Assembly: GCA_963710725.1 (NCBI GenBank)
Contig: CAVQBJ010000008.1
Span: 124,001 to 188,000 of the forward strand
Reading direction: 5' to 3'
DNA from: CAVQBJ01 sp963710725
GTDB taxonomy: Bacteria; Actinomycetota; Thermoleophilia; Solirubrobacterales; Solirubrobacteraceae
DNA length: 64,000 bases
The translations under genes and the position numbers were made by a program. The notes beneath the pieces are model-generated. The model was given only the letters and a program-made list of their open reading frames with translations. It was not told the origin of the DNA and searched no databases. This document shows positions 31,241-40,435 of the stretch, one piece after another. The number at the start of each line of letters is the position of its first letter. Position 1 is the stretch's first letter.

Positions 31241-34200
31241 CCCGCCGGGGGTGCGCCGGCGTCCTCGGCGGCGGGCTCGTCGGCGTCGGCGCCCGGCGGC
31301 AGCCGACGCGAGATGACCTTCGAGACGCCGTCGCCGCCCATCGAGACCCCGTAGAGGGTGTCGGCCGCCTCCATCGTGCGCTTCTGGTGGGTGATGACGA
31401 TGAACTGAGCCCGGCCGGCGTGGCGGCGCAGGAGCGCCAGGAAGCGGTCGAGGTTGAGATCGTCGAGCGCGGCCTCGACCTCATCGAGGATGTAGAACGG
31501 GCACGGCCTGGCGAGGAACACGGCGAACAGGAAGGCGAGCGCCGTCATCGACTTCTCCCCGCCGGAGAGCAGCGACAAGCGCTTGGCCGACTTTCCGGCC
31601 GGCGTGATCTCGATCTCCACGCCGAGCAGATCCTCCTCGCCGGCGTCCTGAACGTCATCGCCGAGGCCCACCTCGGCGTCGGCGGCCGCCTCCGACGCGT
31701 CGGCCTCATCCTCCACCGGCGGGGCGCCGCCGCCGATCACCGGCCGCGGCCCGGCGTCCTCGCGGACGAGCCGCAGCCGCCCCCGCCCGCCCGGGAAGAC
31801 GTCGCCGACGAGTGCCTCGAAGTTCTCTGCCGCCGCGTTGAATGTCGCCTCGAACGTCTGGGCGATCTGGCGGTCGGTGTCGCGAATCAGGGTGCGCAGC
31901 TCGCGCAGCGCCGTCTCGAGGTCCGCGCGGCGCGTCTCGAGCTCCTCGACGTGGGCGAGCGCCTCGGCGTACTCGTCCTGAGCGAGCGGGTTGACCGGCC
32001 CGAGCTGCTCGCGACGGCGGGCCAGGCGATCCAGTCGCGTCGTCAGCGCCTCGCGCTCCTCGGGCGGCGAGGGCATCCGCGGCCGGCTCGGGCGCCAGGC
32101 CGAGAGGCTCGGCGAGCGACGTCAGCTCGTGCTCGGCGTCGGCGGCCTGGTCGCGCAGCCGCTGGGCGGCCACCTCGGCCTGGGTCACCGCCTCGCCACG
32201 CGCGCGCAGCTCCGTGTGGATCTGCGCCTCCTCGCTCGCGCAGGCGCGCAGCTCGCTCGACACGCCCTCGCCGGCGGCACGGTCGCTCGACAGCTGCGCC
32301 TCGAGCGCCGTGATGCGCTCGCCGACGACCTCGAGCGCCGCCTGCAGGGCGCCCGCCAGCCGCTCGGCGCGCGGGAGCAAGGCCTCGTCGGCGACGAGCT
32401 GGGCGCGCAGGCGCTCGCGCCGGCGCGCTCGCTCGGTGCGCTCCCGCTCGGCCCGCTCGGCCTGGCGGCGCTCGGCGACCAGCTCACCCTCGAGCTCGGC
32501 GCGGCGCACGGCGAGCGGCCCCTGCTCGGGCGCCCGGCGGCGCTCGTCGATGAGCCATTCGCTGCGTCGCACGACCTCGAGCGCCTCGGCGCGGGCACGG
32601 TCGGCCTCGCGGCGCGCGCCGTCGGCCTCGTCGCGGGCGTGGTCGGCCTGCGACACGGCGGCCGCGGCGCGCTCGGCGGCGGCGCGCGCGGCCACCTCGG
32701 CGGTGGCCGCGGTCTCGCTCTCGGCGATCAGTCGCTCGCGCTCGTTGCGCCGCGCGAGCACGACGTCGGCGCCGCCGGCGGCGACCTGGCGCACCTCGCC
32801 CCATACGGGCGAGGCGGCCGCGCTGGGCCCGGGAAGCGCGAACCAGGCACGTCCGCTGCGCGTGACGGCGATGCCGGCGAACGTCGCCGGCAGTGCCTGG
32901 AGCTCGTCGACGACCCAGGCGTCGGCGAGCAGCCGCCGCGCGACGGCGAGGGCAAGGCCCTCCCCGCGCACCAGCTCGAGCAGGCGCTGCGCGCCCGGCG
33001 CCGGAGCGGCGGGCCCGTCGCCGTCGGCCGCGGCGGCCTGGGCCCCGGTGGATGCGACGATCGTCGCGCCGCCGTCGCGACCCGCGCCGTCGAGCAGCGC
33101 GTTGGCGCCGTGCAGGTCGGGCGCGAGCGCCGCGCCGAGTCGGCCGCCGAGCGCCGCGGCGAGCGCGAGCTCGTACCCGGGCGCGACGGAGAGCTCGTCG
33201 CTCAGCGTCGCGGCCCCGCCGGGGGCCGCCGCGTGGCCGCGCAGGAACTGGTTGACCGCGGCGAGCTCCGAGCCGACGCGAGCGGCCGCGCGGCGAGCGC
33301 CCTCGACCTCGAGCTCGGCGGCGCGCAGGGCGCCACGAGCCGCGTCGGCGGCGGCATCGGCGCTCGTGCGACGCTCGTGGCAGTCGGCGAGCCGCGCCTC
33401 GGCCTCGCCGGCGCGCCGCGTGGCCTCCTCGCGGGCAAGCTGCAGCTCGGCGAGCTCGCGCTCGAGCTCCTCGCCGCGGCGGCGGGCCAGCTCGGCGAGC
33501 TCGGCCTCCAGCTCGGCCACGCGGGAGCGCTGCGCCGCCAGGTGCGGGCCGGCGGCGTCCTCGGCCTGGTCGGCGACGAGCGCCTCGAGCTCGAGCTCGG
33601 AGCGCGCGCGACGCCGGGCCACCGTGGCGGCGGTTGCCGCGGCCTGCTCGAGCCGCAGCGTCAGGCGTTCGTGGGCCGAGCGCGCCGCGAACACGCGGCG
33701 GCCGAGCGCCTCGCGCTGCTCACTGCGCTGGGCGAGCGCCTCCTCGGCCGCCTCGCGCCGGACGATGACGTCCTGGAGGCGTGCCTCGACCGCGTCGCGG
33801 CCCTCGCGCGCGGCGTGCGCGGCCGCCTCGGCGGCCGCCAGCTCGGACCGGCAGATCCGCAGCGTGTCGCGCGCGAGCTCCCAGCGCGTCTGCAGGGTCT
33901 GGCGCTCGAGGCGGGCGTGCAGCTCGGCGGCCTCGGCCTGACGCTTGAGCGGGCGCAGGCGCGAGCGCGCCTCACGCTCGATGTCGAGCGCGCGGTCGAG
34001 GTTCTCCTGCGTGCGCTCGAGCTTCAGCTGCGCGCGGCGCCGCCGCTTGCGGTGCTTTCCGAGGCCCGCCGCCTCCTCGATCAGCATGCGGCGATCCCGC
34101 GGCTTGGAGGTGACGATCGCCTCGACCCGGCCCTGGGAGATGACCGAGTGCATCTCCTTGCCCAGCCCGGTGTCCGAGAGGACCTCGATGACGTCGACGA

Positions 34201-34561
34201 GACGGCAGCGGGCGCCGTTCAGCCGGTACTCGCCGTCACCGGAGCGGTCGAGGCGGCGCGTGATCGAGATCTCGCCGAACGGCAGGTCGACGGCGCCATC
34301 ACCGTTATCGAGCACGAGCTCGACCTCGGCCGACTGGCGCGCCTGCACGCCGTGACCGCCGCCGAAGATCACGTCCTGCATCGACTGGCCCCGCACGGCG
34401 AGCGGCGACTGCTCGCCGAGGACCCACAGCACGGCGTCGGTGACATTCGACTTACCCGAGCCGTTCGGTCCGACGATCACGCTCACGCCCGGATCGAACT
34501 CGAGGCGCGTACGGTCAGGGAACGACTTGAAGCCCTTCAGGGTGAGCGAGCTCAGGTGCAC
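31213..34561 (-). CDS. smc: Chromosome segregation protein SMC (frameshifted)
   Basis: SMC condenses and segregates chromosomes. Walker A GPNGSGKSNVTDAV near residue 32, coiled-coil arm, hinge (about 430-560) and the C-terminal head with signature LSGGEKSMTALAF and Walker B YILDEVEAALDD. The frame from 34561 ends out of phase: from about 32065 the coding frame is one base further. Removing one G from the run at 32062-32064 gives LAAEEREAL, the expected arm sequence, and a protein of about 1,115 residues. Near-perfect motifs on both sides point to a base-call error. rnc precedes, ftsY follows. Confidence 0.9.
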
Positions 34562-34568
34562 CGGGCGA

Positions 34569-35277
34569 TCACGTTCCCATCCCGTCGAGGGCGCGCCGGG
34601 CAGCCTGCTGCTCGGCCGTCTTCTTGCTGCGGCCGCTGCCGCGTCCGACCATCCGATCGTTCACCGCGGCGACGACCTCGAATTTGCGGTCGTGCGGCGG
34701 CCCGCTCTCGCCGACCACCTCGTAGCTGACGATGTCCCCCTGCTGCGCGAGGCGCTCCTGCAGCGCGGACTTGAAGTCGACGGGGTGCTCGAGCGCCTCC
34801 TCGATCTCCGGCGCGAAGGCCTCGACGACGGCCTCGGCGGTGCGCTCGTAGCCGGCGTGCAGGTAGCAGGCCCCGATCACCGCCTCGATCACCGATGCGA
34901 GCACCCGCTCGGTCTCCACCAGCGCCGCGGCGCTGCCCGAAGGCAGGTCCGGCGCCGCCGCACGCAGCCGCGCGGGGACACCGAGGCGCACGGCCACGGC
35001 GCGGCACGACGGTCCCGAGACGGCCTGCGCGCGTATCTTCGTGAGCCGCCCGGCCCCGAAGCGCTCGGCCTCCAGTCGCGGGTAGAGGTGCGTCGTGACG
35101 GCGAGGGCGAGCACGCTGTCCCCGAGGAAGGCCAGGCGCGCGTAGGAGTCGCTGCGCCGCGGGCTCCAGGAGGCATGGGTGAACACCTGCCGCGACAGCT
35201 CGTCGGGCAGCTCGTCGAGCAGCGAGGCAAGCAGGCTCAGCGGTCAGGGCCTCGTCTCCCCGGCGTGGTGGGGCCAC
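34569..35277 (-). CDS. rnc: Ribonuclease III (start affected by an indel)
   Basis: RNase III cuts double-stranded RNA. The catalytic domain has the signature RLAFLGDSVLALAV (family ERLEFLGDSVL), the acidic VIEAVIGACYLHAG (family FEALIGAIYLD), and the C-terminal dsRNA-binding domain (about 165-236) ending SKKTAEQQAARRAL. The GTG at 35186 would cut off the first helix. In the same frame the sequence reads LLASLLDELPDELSRQ upstream but has no start; taking one G from the pair at 35234-35235 connects it to GTG 35277 and a 235-residue protein of normal length. Between acpP and smc as in the classic block. Confidence 0.9.
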
Positions 35278-35325
35278 GGGGGGTCGGATTGGGCGTCTGC
35301 GGCGGCCGGGCCCCCCGTGCGGCGC

Positions 35326-35574
35326 TCACCGGACCACCGCCTGCTCGAGCACGAAGTCGACGGCCTGGCCGACGGTGAGGATCGACGCCGCCTGCTCGTC
35401 GGACATGTGCACGCCGTAGGAGTCCTCGAGCTCCTGCACGAGCGTGTACAGGTCGAGCGAGTCGGCCTCGAGGTCCTCCTTGAAGCGCGTCTGATCGTCG
35501 ATCCGCGCCGGGTCCACGTCGAGCTCGTCGGCGAGGTGCGACTGGATCAGGCTGAAGACCTCTTCACGCGTCAT
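35326..35574 (-). CDS. acpP: Acyl carrier protein
   Basis: The 82-residue acidic protein carries the phosphopantetheine site EADSLDLYTLVQELE with the attached Ser in DSLD. Helices I-IV have normal spacing. ATG 35574 overlaps the plsX stop by four bases. Feeds fatty-acid synthesis with plsX and the ribosomal gene rpmF upstream. Confidence 0.9.
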   Translation of the reverse strand: MTREEVFSLIQSHLADELDVDPARIDDQTRFKEDLEADSLDLYTLVQELEDSYGVHMSDEQAASILTVGQAVDFVLEQAVVR

Positions 35575-36623
35575 CGGGCGGCCACGCTAGCGGTCGCCAC
35601 GGACGCCGGAGCAACCTTCAGCGCGCCCGCTGCCGCCAGCGCGGCGTGCGTGCGCCCGACGACGTCCTCCTCGGCGCCCTGCCCGGCGCGCAGGATCGCC
35701 TGGGCGAAGCCCTGACGCGTGAATCGCCCGTGCGCGACGATCCCGAGGCGACGCAGCCCGAGCAGGTACGCCCCGCCCTGTCGCTCGGGGTCGATCTCGT
35801 CGCGGAAGCCCCGCAGCGCCGGGCGCAGCAGCAGGCCGCCGGCCTGGGCGCGGCGCGAGGTCGAGGCCGCGTCGCGGATCGCGCCGATCGTCGCCTGCGA
35901 GACCCCCTCCATGACCTTCAGCGCGATGTTCCCCGTGAAGCCGTCGGTGACGATCACGTCGGCCGCGCCGCTCACCAGGTCGACGCCCTCGACGTTGCCG
36001 ACGAACTCGAACGGGTCACCGCCGGATACGCGTTCGGCGAGCTCGGCGTAGGTCTCGAGCACGAGCGTGTTGCCGCGCGCCTGCTCCTCGCCATTGGAGA
36101 GCAAGCCGACCCGCGGCCGGGACACGCCGAGGACGGTCCGGGCGAGCGCGGCGCCCATGAAGGCGAACTGCACGAGATGCTCGCGGCGTGCGTCGGCGTT
36201 GGCGCCGACGTCCAGCAGCGTCACCGGATGCGAGGGCACCGGCAGGGGCAGCGCGAGGGCCGGCCGGTAGATGCCGCGGGCGCGCTTGACGTTGAGGATC
36301 CCGGCAGCGAGCGCGGCGCCGGTGCTGCCGGCGCACACGAGCGCCTGAGCCTCCCCGGCGGCGACGGCCTTGGCGGCGCGCACGATCGACGCGTCCGGCG
36401 TGGAGCGCACCGCGCGCACCGGGTCGGGCGCCTTGGCGATCGAGACCGGCGCGTCGACGATCCGTACGCCCTCGGCGGCCGGGCCGAGTTGCTCGGCCGG
36501 CCCGAACAGCAGCACGCGCGCGCCCTGCTCGGCCGCCAACGCGGCGCCCGCGGCCACCTCGGCTGGGCCGAGATCGGCGCCGTGGCAGTCGACGGCGACG
36601 ACCGGCGCCGCGTGGGAAGCCAC
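35571..36623 (-). CDS. plsX: Phosphate acyltransferase PlsX
   Basis: PlsX makes acyl-phosphate from acyl-ACP for phospholipid synthesis. The 350-residue protein starts AVDCHGADLGPAEVAAGA and shows STGAALAAGILNVKRARGI, LLDVGANADARREHLVQFAFMG, GLLSNGEEQARGN, and VEGVDLVSGAADVIVTDGFTGNIALK. The GTG at 36623 gives the family-type N-terminus and lies just after the rpmF stop at 36628. Overlaps acpP by four bases. The order rpmF-plsX-acpP is conserved. Confidence 0.95.
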   Translation of the reverse strand: MASHAAPVVAVDCHGADLGPAEVAAGAALAAEQGARVLLFGPAEQLGPAAEGVRIVDAPVSIAKAPDPVRAVRSTPDASIVRAAKAVAAGEAQALVCAGSTGAALAAGILNVKRARGIYRPALALPLPVPSHPVTLLDVGANADARREHLVQFAFMGAALARTVLGVSRPRVGLLSNGEEQARGNTLVLETYAELAERVSGGDPFEFVGNVEGVDLVSGAADVIVTDGFTGNIALKVMEGVSQATIGAIRDAASTSRRAQAGGLLLRPALRGFRDEIDPERQGGAYLLGLRRLGIVAHGRFTRQGFAQAILRAGQGAEEDVVGRTHAALAAAGALKVAPASVATASVAAR

Positions 36624-36627
36624 GGGA

Positions 36628-36831
36628 CTAGTGGTCGTGATCGTGGTGGTCGTGCTCGTCGAGCGCGATGATCTCGCGCCCGGCGTACGTGCCACACGTG
36701 GGGCAGACACGGTGAGGACGGCGCGGGCTGTGGCAGCGCGGGCAGGCGTTCACGGCGGGCGCGGAGATCTTGTGCTGCGCGCGCCGCTTCGAGGTGCGGC
36801 TGTGCGACTGCTTCTGCTTGGGGACGGCCAT
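36628..36831 (-). CDS. rpmF: Ribosomal protein L32 with His/Asp tail
   Basis: The 67-residue protein is L32 of the zinc-binding type (two CxxC motifs, CPRC and CPTC). The first 30 residues are the basic AVPKQKQSHSRTSKRRAQHK part. The C-terminus, after LDE, is an alternating His/Asp tail of nine residues, six of them His or more, not present in the textbook L32. ATG 36831 has no SD but a TAGCCT box 9 bases upstream. Leads the unit plsX-acpP. Confidence 0.95.
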   Translation of the reverse strand: MAVPKQKQSHSRTSKRRAQHKISAPAVNACPRCHSPRRPHRVCPTCGTYAGREIIALDEHDHHDHDH

Positions 36832-36846
36832 GGTGCCGGAAGGCTA
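36829..36846 (-). promoter_or_regulatory. -10 box of rpmF, leaderless
   Basis: Minus-strand TAGCCT (36846-36841), 9 bases, then ATG 36831. No SD in between. Confidence 0.4.
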
Positions 36847-36872
36847 GCAGCAGACCGCGTCTCGGCCGGGCC

Positions 36873-37388
36873 TCAGAGGCGCAGCTCACGCAGCTTCGCC
36901 CAGCGCGGATCGGGCTCACGCTCGTGGTGATGGTCGGGCCCGGTCTCGTTGAGATCGGCCGCGCAGACGGGGCACAGGCCGGCGCACTCGGGGCGGCAGA
37001 GCACCTTGTCGGGCACGGCGAGCGCGAAGGCGTCGCGCGCCCACGCGGTGAGGTCGAGTACCTCGCCCTCCACGTAGGGGCTCGAGAGCTCCTCCCCACC
37101 CCCCGGCTGGTCGACCTCGCGCGCGTCGACGGAGACCGTCGGCGCGGCGTCGGCGAGACAGCGCATGCACGGTCCGGCGAGCGCGGCGCTGAAGCGCAGC
37201 CGCAGCGCGTAGCCCTGGCCCGTCATGCGCGAGACGTCGAGGATCACCGGCACCTGGGCCGGCACGGCGCGGTAGTCCTGACCGGCAAGCGCCAGCGGCT
37301 CGATCGCCACGGCGAGCTCGAGGCGCCGGCCCTGCCCAGCCGAGAGTCGCAGGGCGCCGAGGTCGAAGTCGTGCGTGACCGCGGGCAT
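36873..37388 (-). CDS. YceD family (DUF177) protein
   Basis: The 171-residue protein belongs to the YceD family that lies next to rpmF in most bacteria and is linked to rRNA maturation. Visible motifs: the beta-strand N-terminus, CMRCLAD in the middle, and the Cys pairs at CRPECAGLCPVC that form the zinc site, followed by DLNETGPDHHHER with three His. The end reads DPRWAKLRELRL. ATG 37388 lies 7 bases past TACCCT, so 37457 is not needed as a start. Confidence 0.85.
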   Translation of the reverse strand: MPAVTHDFDLGALRLSAGQGRRLELAVAIEPLALAGQDYRAVPAQVPVILDVSRMTGQGYALRLRFSAALAGPCMRCLADAAPTVSVDAREVDQPGGGEELSSPYVEGEVLDLTAWARDAFALAVPDKVLCRPECAGLCPVCAADLNETGPDHHHEREPDPRWAKLRELRL

Positions 37389-37401
37389 ACGACTGAGGGT
37401 A
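37386..37401 (-). promoter_or_regulatory. -10 box of yceD, leaderless
   Basis: TACCCT on the minus strand (37401-37396) followed by 7 bases and the ATG. It lies inside the 25-base gap to the AMP-ligase stop, so the yceD unit has its own promoter. Confidence 0.45.
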
Positions 37402-37413
37402 GTGACGTCTCTG

Positions 37414-39033
37414 CTAGCTGGCCACGAGGTCCCGCTTGACGATCTTGCCGGTCGCATTACGCGGCAGCTCGTCGAGAAAGATGACGTCGCGCGGCACCTT
37501 GTAGCGGGCGAGGTTGCGCCGCACGTACGCCCGGACGTCGTCGGCGCTGAGCTCCGCGCCCGGCTCCCGTACGACGAACGCGCGCAGGCGCTGGCCGAAC
37601 TCGTCGTCGTCCACGCCGACGACCGCGGCCTCGGCGACGCCGTCGAGGTGGTGGATGCAGTCCTCGACCTCGCGCGGGAACACGTTCTCTCCGCCGGAGA
37701 CGATCATCTCGTCGTCGCGGCCGTCGACGAACAGGCGGCCCTCGGTATCGAAGTGCCCGACGTCGCCGGTGCTCATCAGCCCGTCGATGGTCTGCTTGCC
37801 CCCGCCGCCGGTGTAGCCCTCGAAGAGCATCTCGTTGGCCACGAAGATGCGCCCCGAGCTCCCGCGCGGCACCTCGTGGCCGCGCTCGTCGAAGAGCTTG
37901 ATGATCGTGCCCATCGGCGGGCGGCCGGCCGTCCCGGGCGCGTCGCGCAGCTCCTTCGGAGTGGCGATCGTGGCCCACGCGACCTCGGTCGAGCCGTACA
38001 GGTTGTAGAGCACGTCCCCGAACGTGTCCATCACCCGCAGCGCGAGCTCGCCGGGCAGCGTCGAGCCGCTCGCGGCGATCACGCGCAGGGCGCTCAGGTC
38101 GTAGCGCTCGATGACCTCCTCCGGCAGCTCGAGGATGCGTTGGAGCATCACCGGGACGACGGCAAGCGCCGTGCAGCGATGGTCGGCGGTGGCGGCGAGC
38201 GTGTCCTCGGGGTCGAAGCGACGGCGCAGGACGAGCGTCGAGGAGAGCGCCAGGCCGAGCGTGAAATGGGCGTAGCCCCACGAGTGGAACATCGGTGCGG
38301 CGACCATCGTCGGCTGGCGGGCGCGCAGCGGGATCTTCGAGAACAGCGCCGCGGCCGGCGCGAGGGAATCCGGCTGGCGCCGCGCTGCGCCCTTTGGCGA
38401 GCCCGTCGTTCCCGACGTCAGGATGACGACCCGCCCGCGCGCTTCGGGCGCCACGACGTCGGACGCGTCGCCGATGCCGATGAGGTCCTCCAGGAGCGGG
38501 TCGCCGGTGCCGCCCGGGGTTTCGGGCCAGGCGATGAAGCGCTTGCGCCGCCGCCCGCCCTCGCGCACGAGGTCGGTGAACTCCTCGTCGTAGATGAGCG
38601 CGATCGGCTTCTCATGCTTGAGCACATCGGAGATCTGCGGCCCCGCGAAGGCGGTGTTGAGGTACAGGGCGTCGGCCCCGAGCTTCGACGCGGCCACGGT
38701 CGCCTCGATGAAGTACCGGTGGTTTCGGCACATGATCGCGATGCGATCGCGCTCGCACACGCCGGCATCCGAGAGTGCGTGGGCGAGCGCGTTCGTGCGC
38801 TTGTGCACCTGGCGGAACGTGAGCATGCCGAGCTCGTCGATGACGGCGGCGCGGTTGGGGTAGCGGATCGCCGAGGCGGTGTAGCCCGCCGCCGGCGTGG
38901 GGCCGAAGCGGCGCACCGCGAGCGCCGTGCGGGCGAGGCGATCGGGGTGCGCGAGCTGCTCGACGTCGACGATGCCCGTCGCGGCGAGCGTCGCCACGGT
39001 CCGCAGCGTTGTGACCGTTTGTTGCATTTGCAC
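37414..39033 (-). CDS. AMP-dependent acyl-CoA synthetase/ligase
   Basis: The protein activates a carboxylic acid as acyl-AMP and then thioester. Motifs in order: P-loop LTSGTTGSPKGAARR (A3), APMFHSWGYAH, ASGSTLPGELA, LYGSTEV (A5), STGDVGHFDTEG (A7), GRDDEMIVSGGENVFPREVE (A8) and catalytic Lys in NATGKIVKRDL (A10). 539 residues from GTG 39033, chosen because a TAGGGT box lies 8 bases before it and the following ATG begins the family-like part. It resembles the long-chain FadD/FadD2-like groups. Divergent from the nuclease gene, 109 bases between starts. Confidence 0.9.
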   Translation of the reverse strand: MQMQQTVTTLRTVATLAATGIVDVEQLAHPDRLARTALAVRRFGPTPAAGYTASAIRYPNRAAVIDELGMLTFRQVHKRTNALAHALSDAGVCERDRIAIMCRNHRYFIEATVAASKLGADALYLNTAFAGPQISDVLKHEKPIALIYDEEFTDLVREGGRRRKRFIAWPETPGGTGDPLLEDLIGIGDASDVVAPEARGRVVILTSGTTGSPKGAARRQPDSLAPAAALFSKIPLRARQPTMVAAPMFHSWGYAHFTLGLALSSTLVLRRRFDPEDTLAATADHRCTALAVVPVMLQRILELPEEVIERYDLSALRVIAASGSTLPGELALRVMDTFGDVLYNLYGSTEVAWATIATPKELRDAPGTAGRPPMGTIIKLFDERGHEVPRGSSGRIFVANEMLFEGYTGGGGKQTIDGLMSTGDVGHFDTEGRLFVDGRDDEMIVSGGENVFPREVEDCIHHLDGVAEAAVVGVDDDEFGQRLRAFVVREPGAELSADDVRAYVRRNLARYKVPRDVIFLDELPRNATGKIVKRDLVAS

Positions 39034-39047
39034 GACCCCTGACCCTA
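39031..39047 (-). promoter_or_regulatory. -10 box of the AMP-ligase, leaderless
   Basis: Minus-strand TAGGGT (39047-39042), then 8 bases and GTG 39033. No SD precedes the alternative ATG 39027. Confidence 0.45.
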
Positions 39048-39128
39048 TCCAATCACCGCTGGCGCCTCGGCGCATCCGGACGGCGGTTCTCACCGCCGCG
39101 GCCGATCCGGTCCGTCCCCCCCGGGCCG

Positions 39129-39145
39129 TAGCATCGGTGACGATG
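39129..39145 (+). promoter_or_regulatory. -10 box of the nuclease gene, leaderless
   Basis: TAGCAT (39129-39134), 8 bases, then ATG 39143. The opposing promoter of the AMP ligase begins 82 bases away. Confidence 0.45.
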
Positions 39146-40426
39146 GAAGCTGCCACTCCTCTGCCCCTTTCCCATGTTCACACGCGCCACGGGCGGCTGT
39201 ACGTCGACGGCCTCGTCCTCACCGACGAGACGGTCGTGCGTCTCGCGCGGGGGCGCGAGGACGCCGGCGAGGACCCCGCGCGGTTCGTGGTCGACGCCGC
39301 CGAGATCGGAGCGCGGGTGCTCGATCGCGAGCAGACGGGCGCGAACGCCGAATTCGTCAAGACCGAGTTCGAGCGCGCGGCGCGCGAGCTCGACGCCCGC
39401 TTCGTCGAGCGTGCCCGGGCCGTCGCCGAGCGCCTGGACGCGAAGGTCGACGAGGCGTTCGGCCCGGAGAACGGCCACCTCGCCCGCGCGCTCGCGCGCC
39501 ACTTCTCCGACGAGAGCGCCACCGCGGTGCAGCACCGCGTCAAGGCCGTGCTCGACGAGGTGATGACGCGGTCGCGCGAGGATCTCGTGCGCCAGTTCTC
39601 CTCGGCCGACGCGAGCAACCCCCTGGCCGACTTCAAGCAGATGTCGCGGGCCATGATGGCCGACGCGGCCCAGCGTCAGGAGCGCCAGCTGCGTGAGATG
39701 ACCGAGCGCCTCGGGGTGCTGCAGGTCGAGGTGGCGCGACTGCACGCCGAGCGCGAGAAGCTCGATGAGGTCTCGGCCGTGGCCGAGAAGGGCACGGCCA
39801 AGGGCCGGACCTACGAGGAGGCGGTCTTCGAGGCGATCGACGCGATCGCCGCCGCCCAGGGTGACGACTGCGACGCCGTCGGCGACCAGCGGGGCGTCGG
39901 CGGGCGCAAGGGCGACATCGTCGTCGGGATCGACGCCTGCGCCGGGCCCGCACGCGGACGGATCGTCTTCGAGGCCAAGAGTGGCAAGCTGTCGAAGAAC
40001 GCCGCGCTCGCCGAGCTGAACGAGGCGCTCGGCGCCCGCAACGCGGACTTCGCCGTGCTCGTCGTTGCCGCCGAGGACAAGCTCCCGGCGCGCACGCTGC
40101 CGCTGCGCGAGTTCAACGGCGACAAGATGTTCGTCGTCTACGACCCCGAGGAGGGCTCCCGCCTGCCGCTCGAGGTGGCCTACGCGCTCGCCCGCGCGCG
40201 CGTCCTGATGGCCCGCGGCGAGGCCGACGAGGTCGACGCCGATGCGCTGCGCGCGGAGATCGACCGCGCCGTCGGGGCAATGGAGGACGTGCGCCGCATC
40301 AAGTCACAGCTCACCAACGCCGCCACCGGCATCGAGGAGGCGCGCTCGATCCTCGAGGCCATGGCCGCCAGCGTGCGCGGCCATCTCGGGCAGCTGCACG
40401 CGCTGCTGGCCGGGCCTGGCGACTGA
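39143..40426 (+). CDS. Coiled-coil protein with DUF2130-like PD-(D/E)XK nuclease domain
   Basis: 427 residues. Positions about 60-230 are a charged heptad-rich helix (long runs of E/R/D/K with hydrophobic spacing). Positions about 235-360 form the domain GRTYEEAVFEAIDAI, then GVGGRKGDIVVGIDACAG and the strand GRIVFEAKSGKL: GD-(x)n-E-x-K is the metal-binding core of PD-(D/E)XK enzymes. A final helical region (370-427) follows. The pattern is near to DUF2130 proteins, which combine such a nuclease-like fold with coiled coil. Whether it cuts DNA is unproven. It converges on the Thr-rich protein gene. Confidence 0.65.
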   Translation: MEAATPLPLSHVHTRHGRLYVDGLVLTDETVVRLARGREDAGEDPARFVVDAAEIGARVLDREQTGANAEFVKTEFERAARELDARFVERARAVAERLDAKVDEAFGPENGHLARALARHFSDESATAVQHRVKAVLDEVMTRSREDLVRQFSSADASNPLADFKQMSRAMMADAAQRQERQLREMTERLGVLQVEVARLHAEREKLDEVSAVAEKGTAKGRTYEEAVFEAIDAIAAAQGDDCDAVGDQRGVGGRKGDIVVGIDACAGPARGRIVFEAKSGKLSKNAALAELNEALGARNADFAVLVVAAEDKLPARTLPLREFNGDKMFVVYDPEEGSRLPLEVAYALARARVLMARGEADEVDADALRAEIDRAVGAMEDVRRIKSQLTNAATGIEEARSILEAMAASVRGHLGQLHALLAGPGD

Positions 40427-40435
40427 GAGACCGCG

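Noticed and set aside
31991..34729. A very long plus-strand open frame (over 900 codons) opposite smc
   Set aside because: Its composition is that of an antisense reading of high-GC coding DNA (Arg/Ala/Gly/Leu-rich, no domains). smc motifs on the minus strand are clear.
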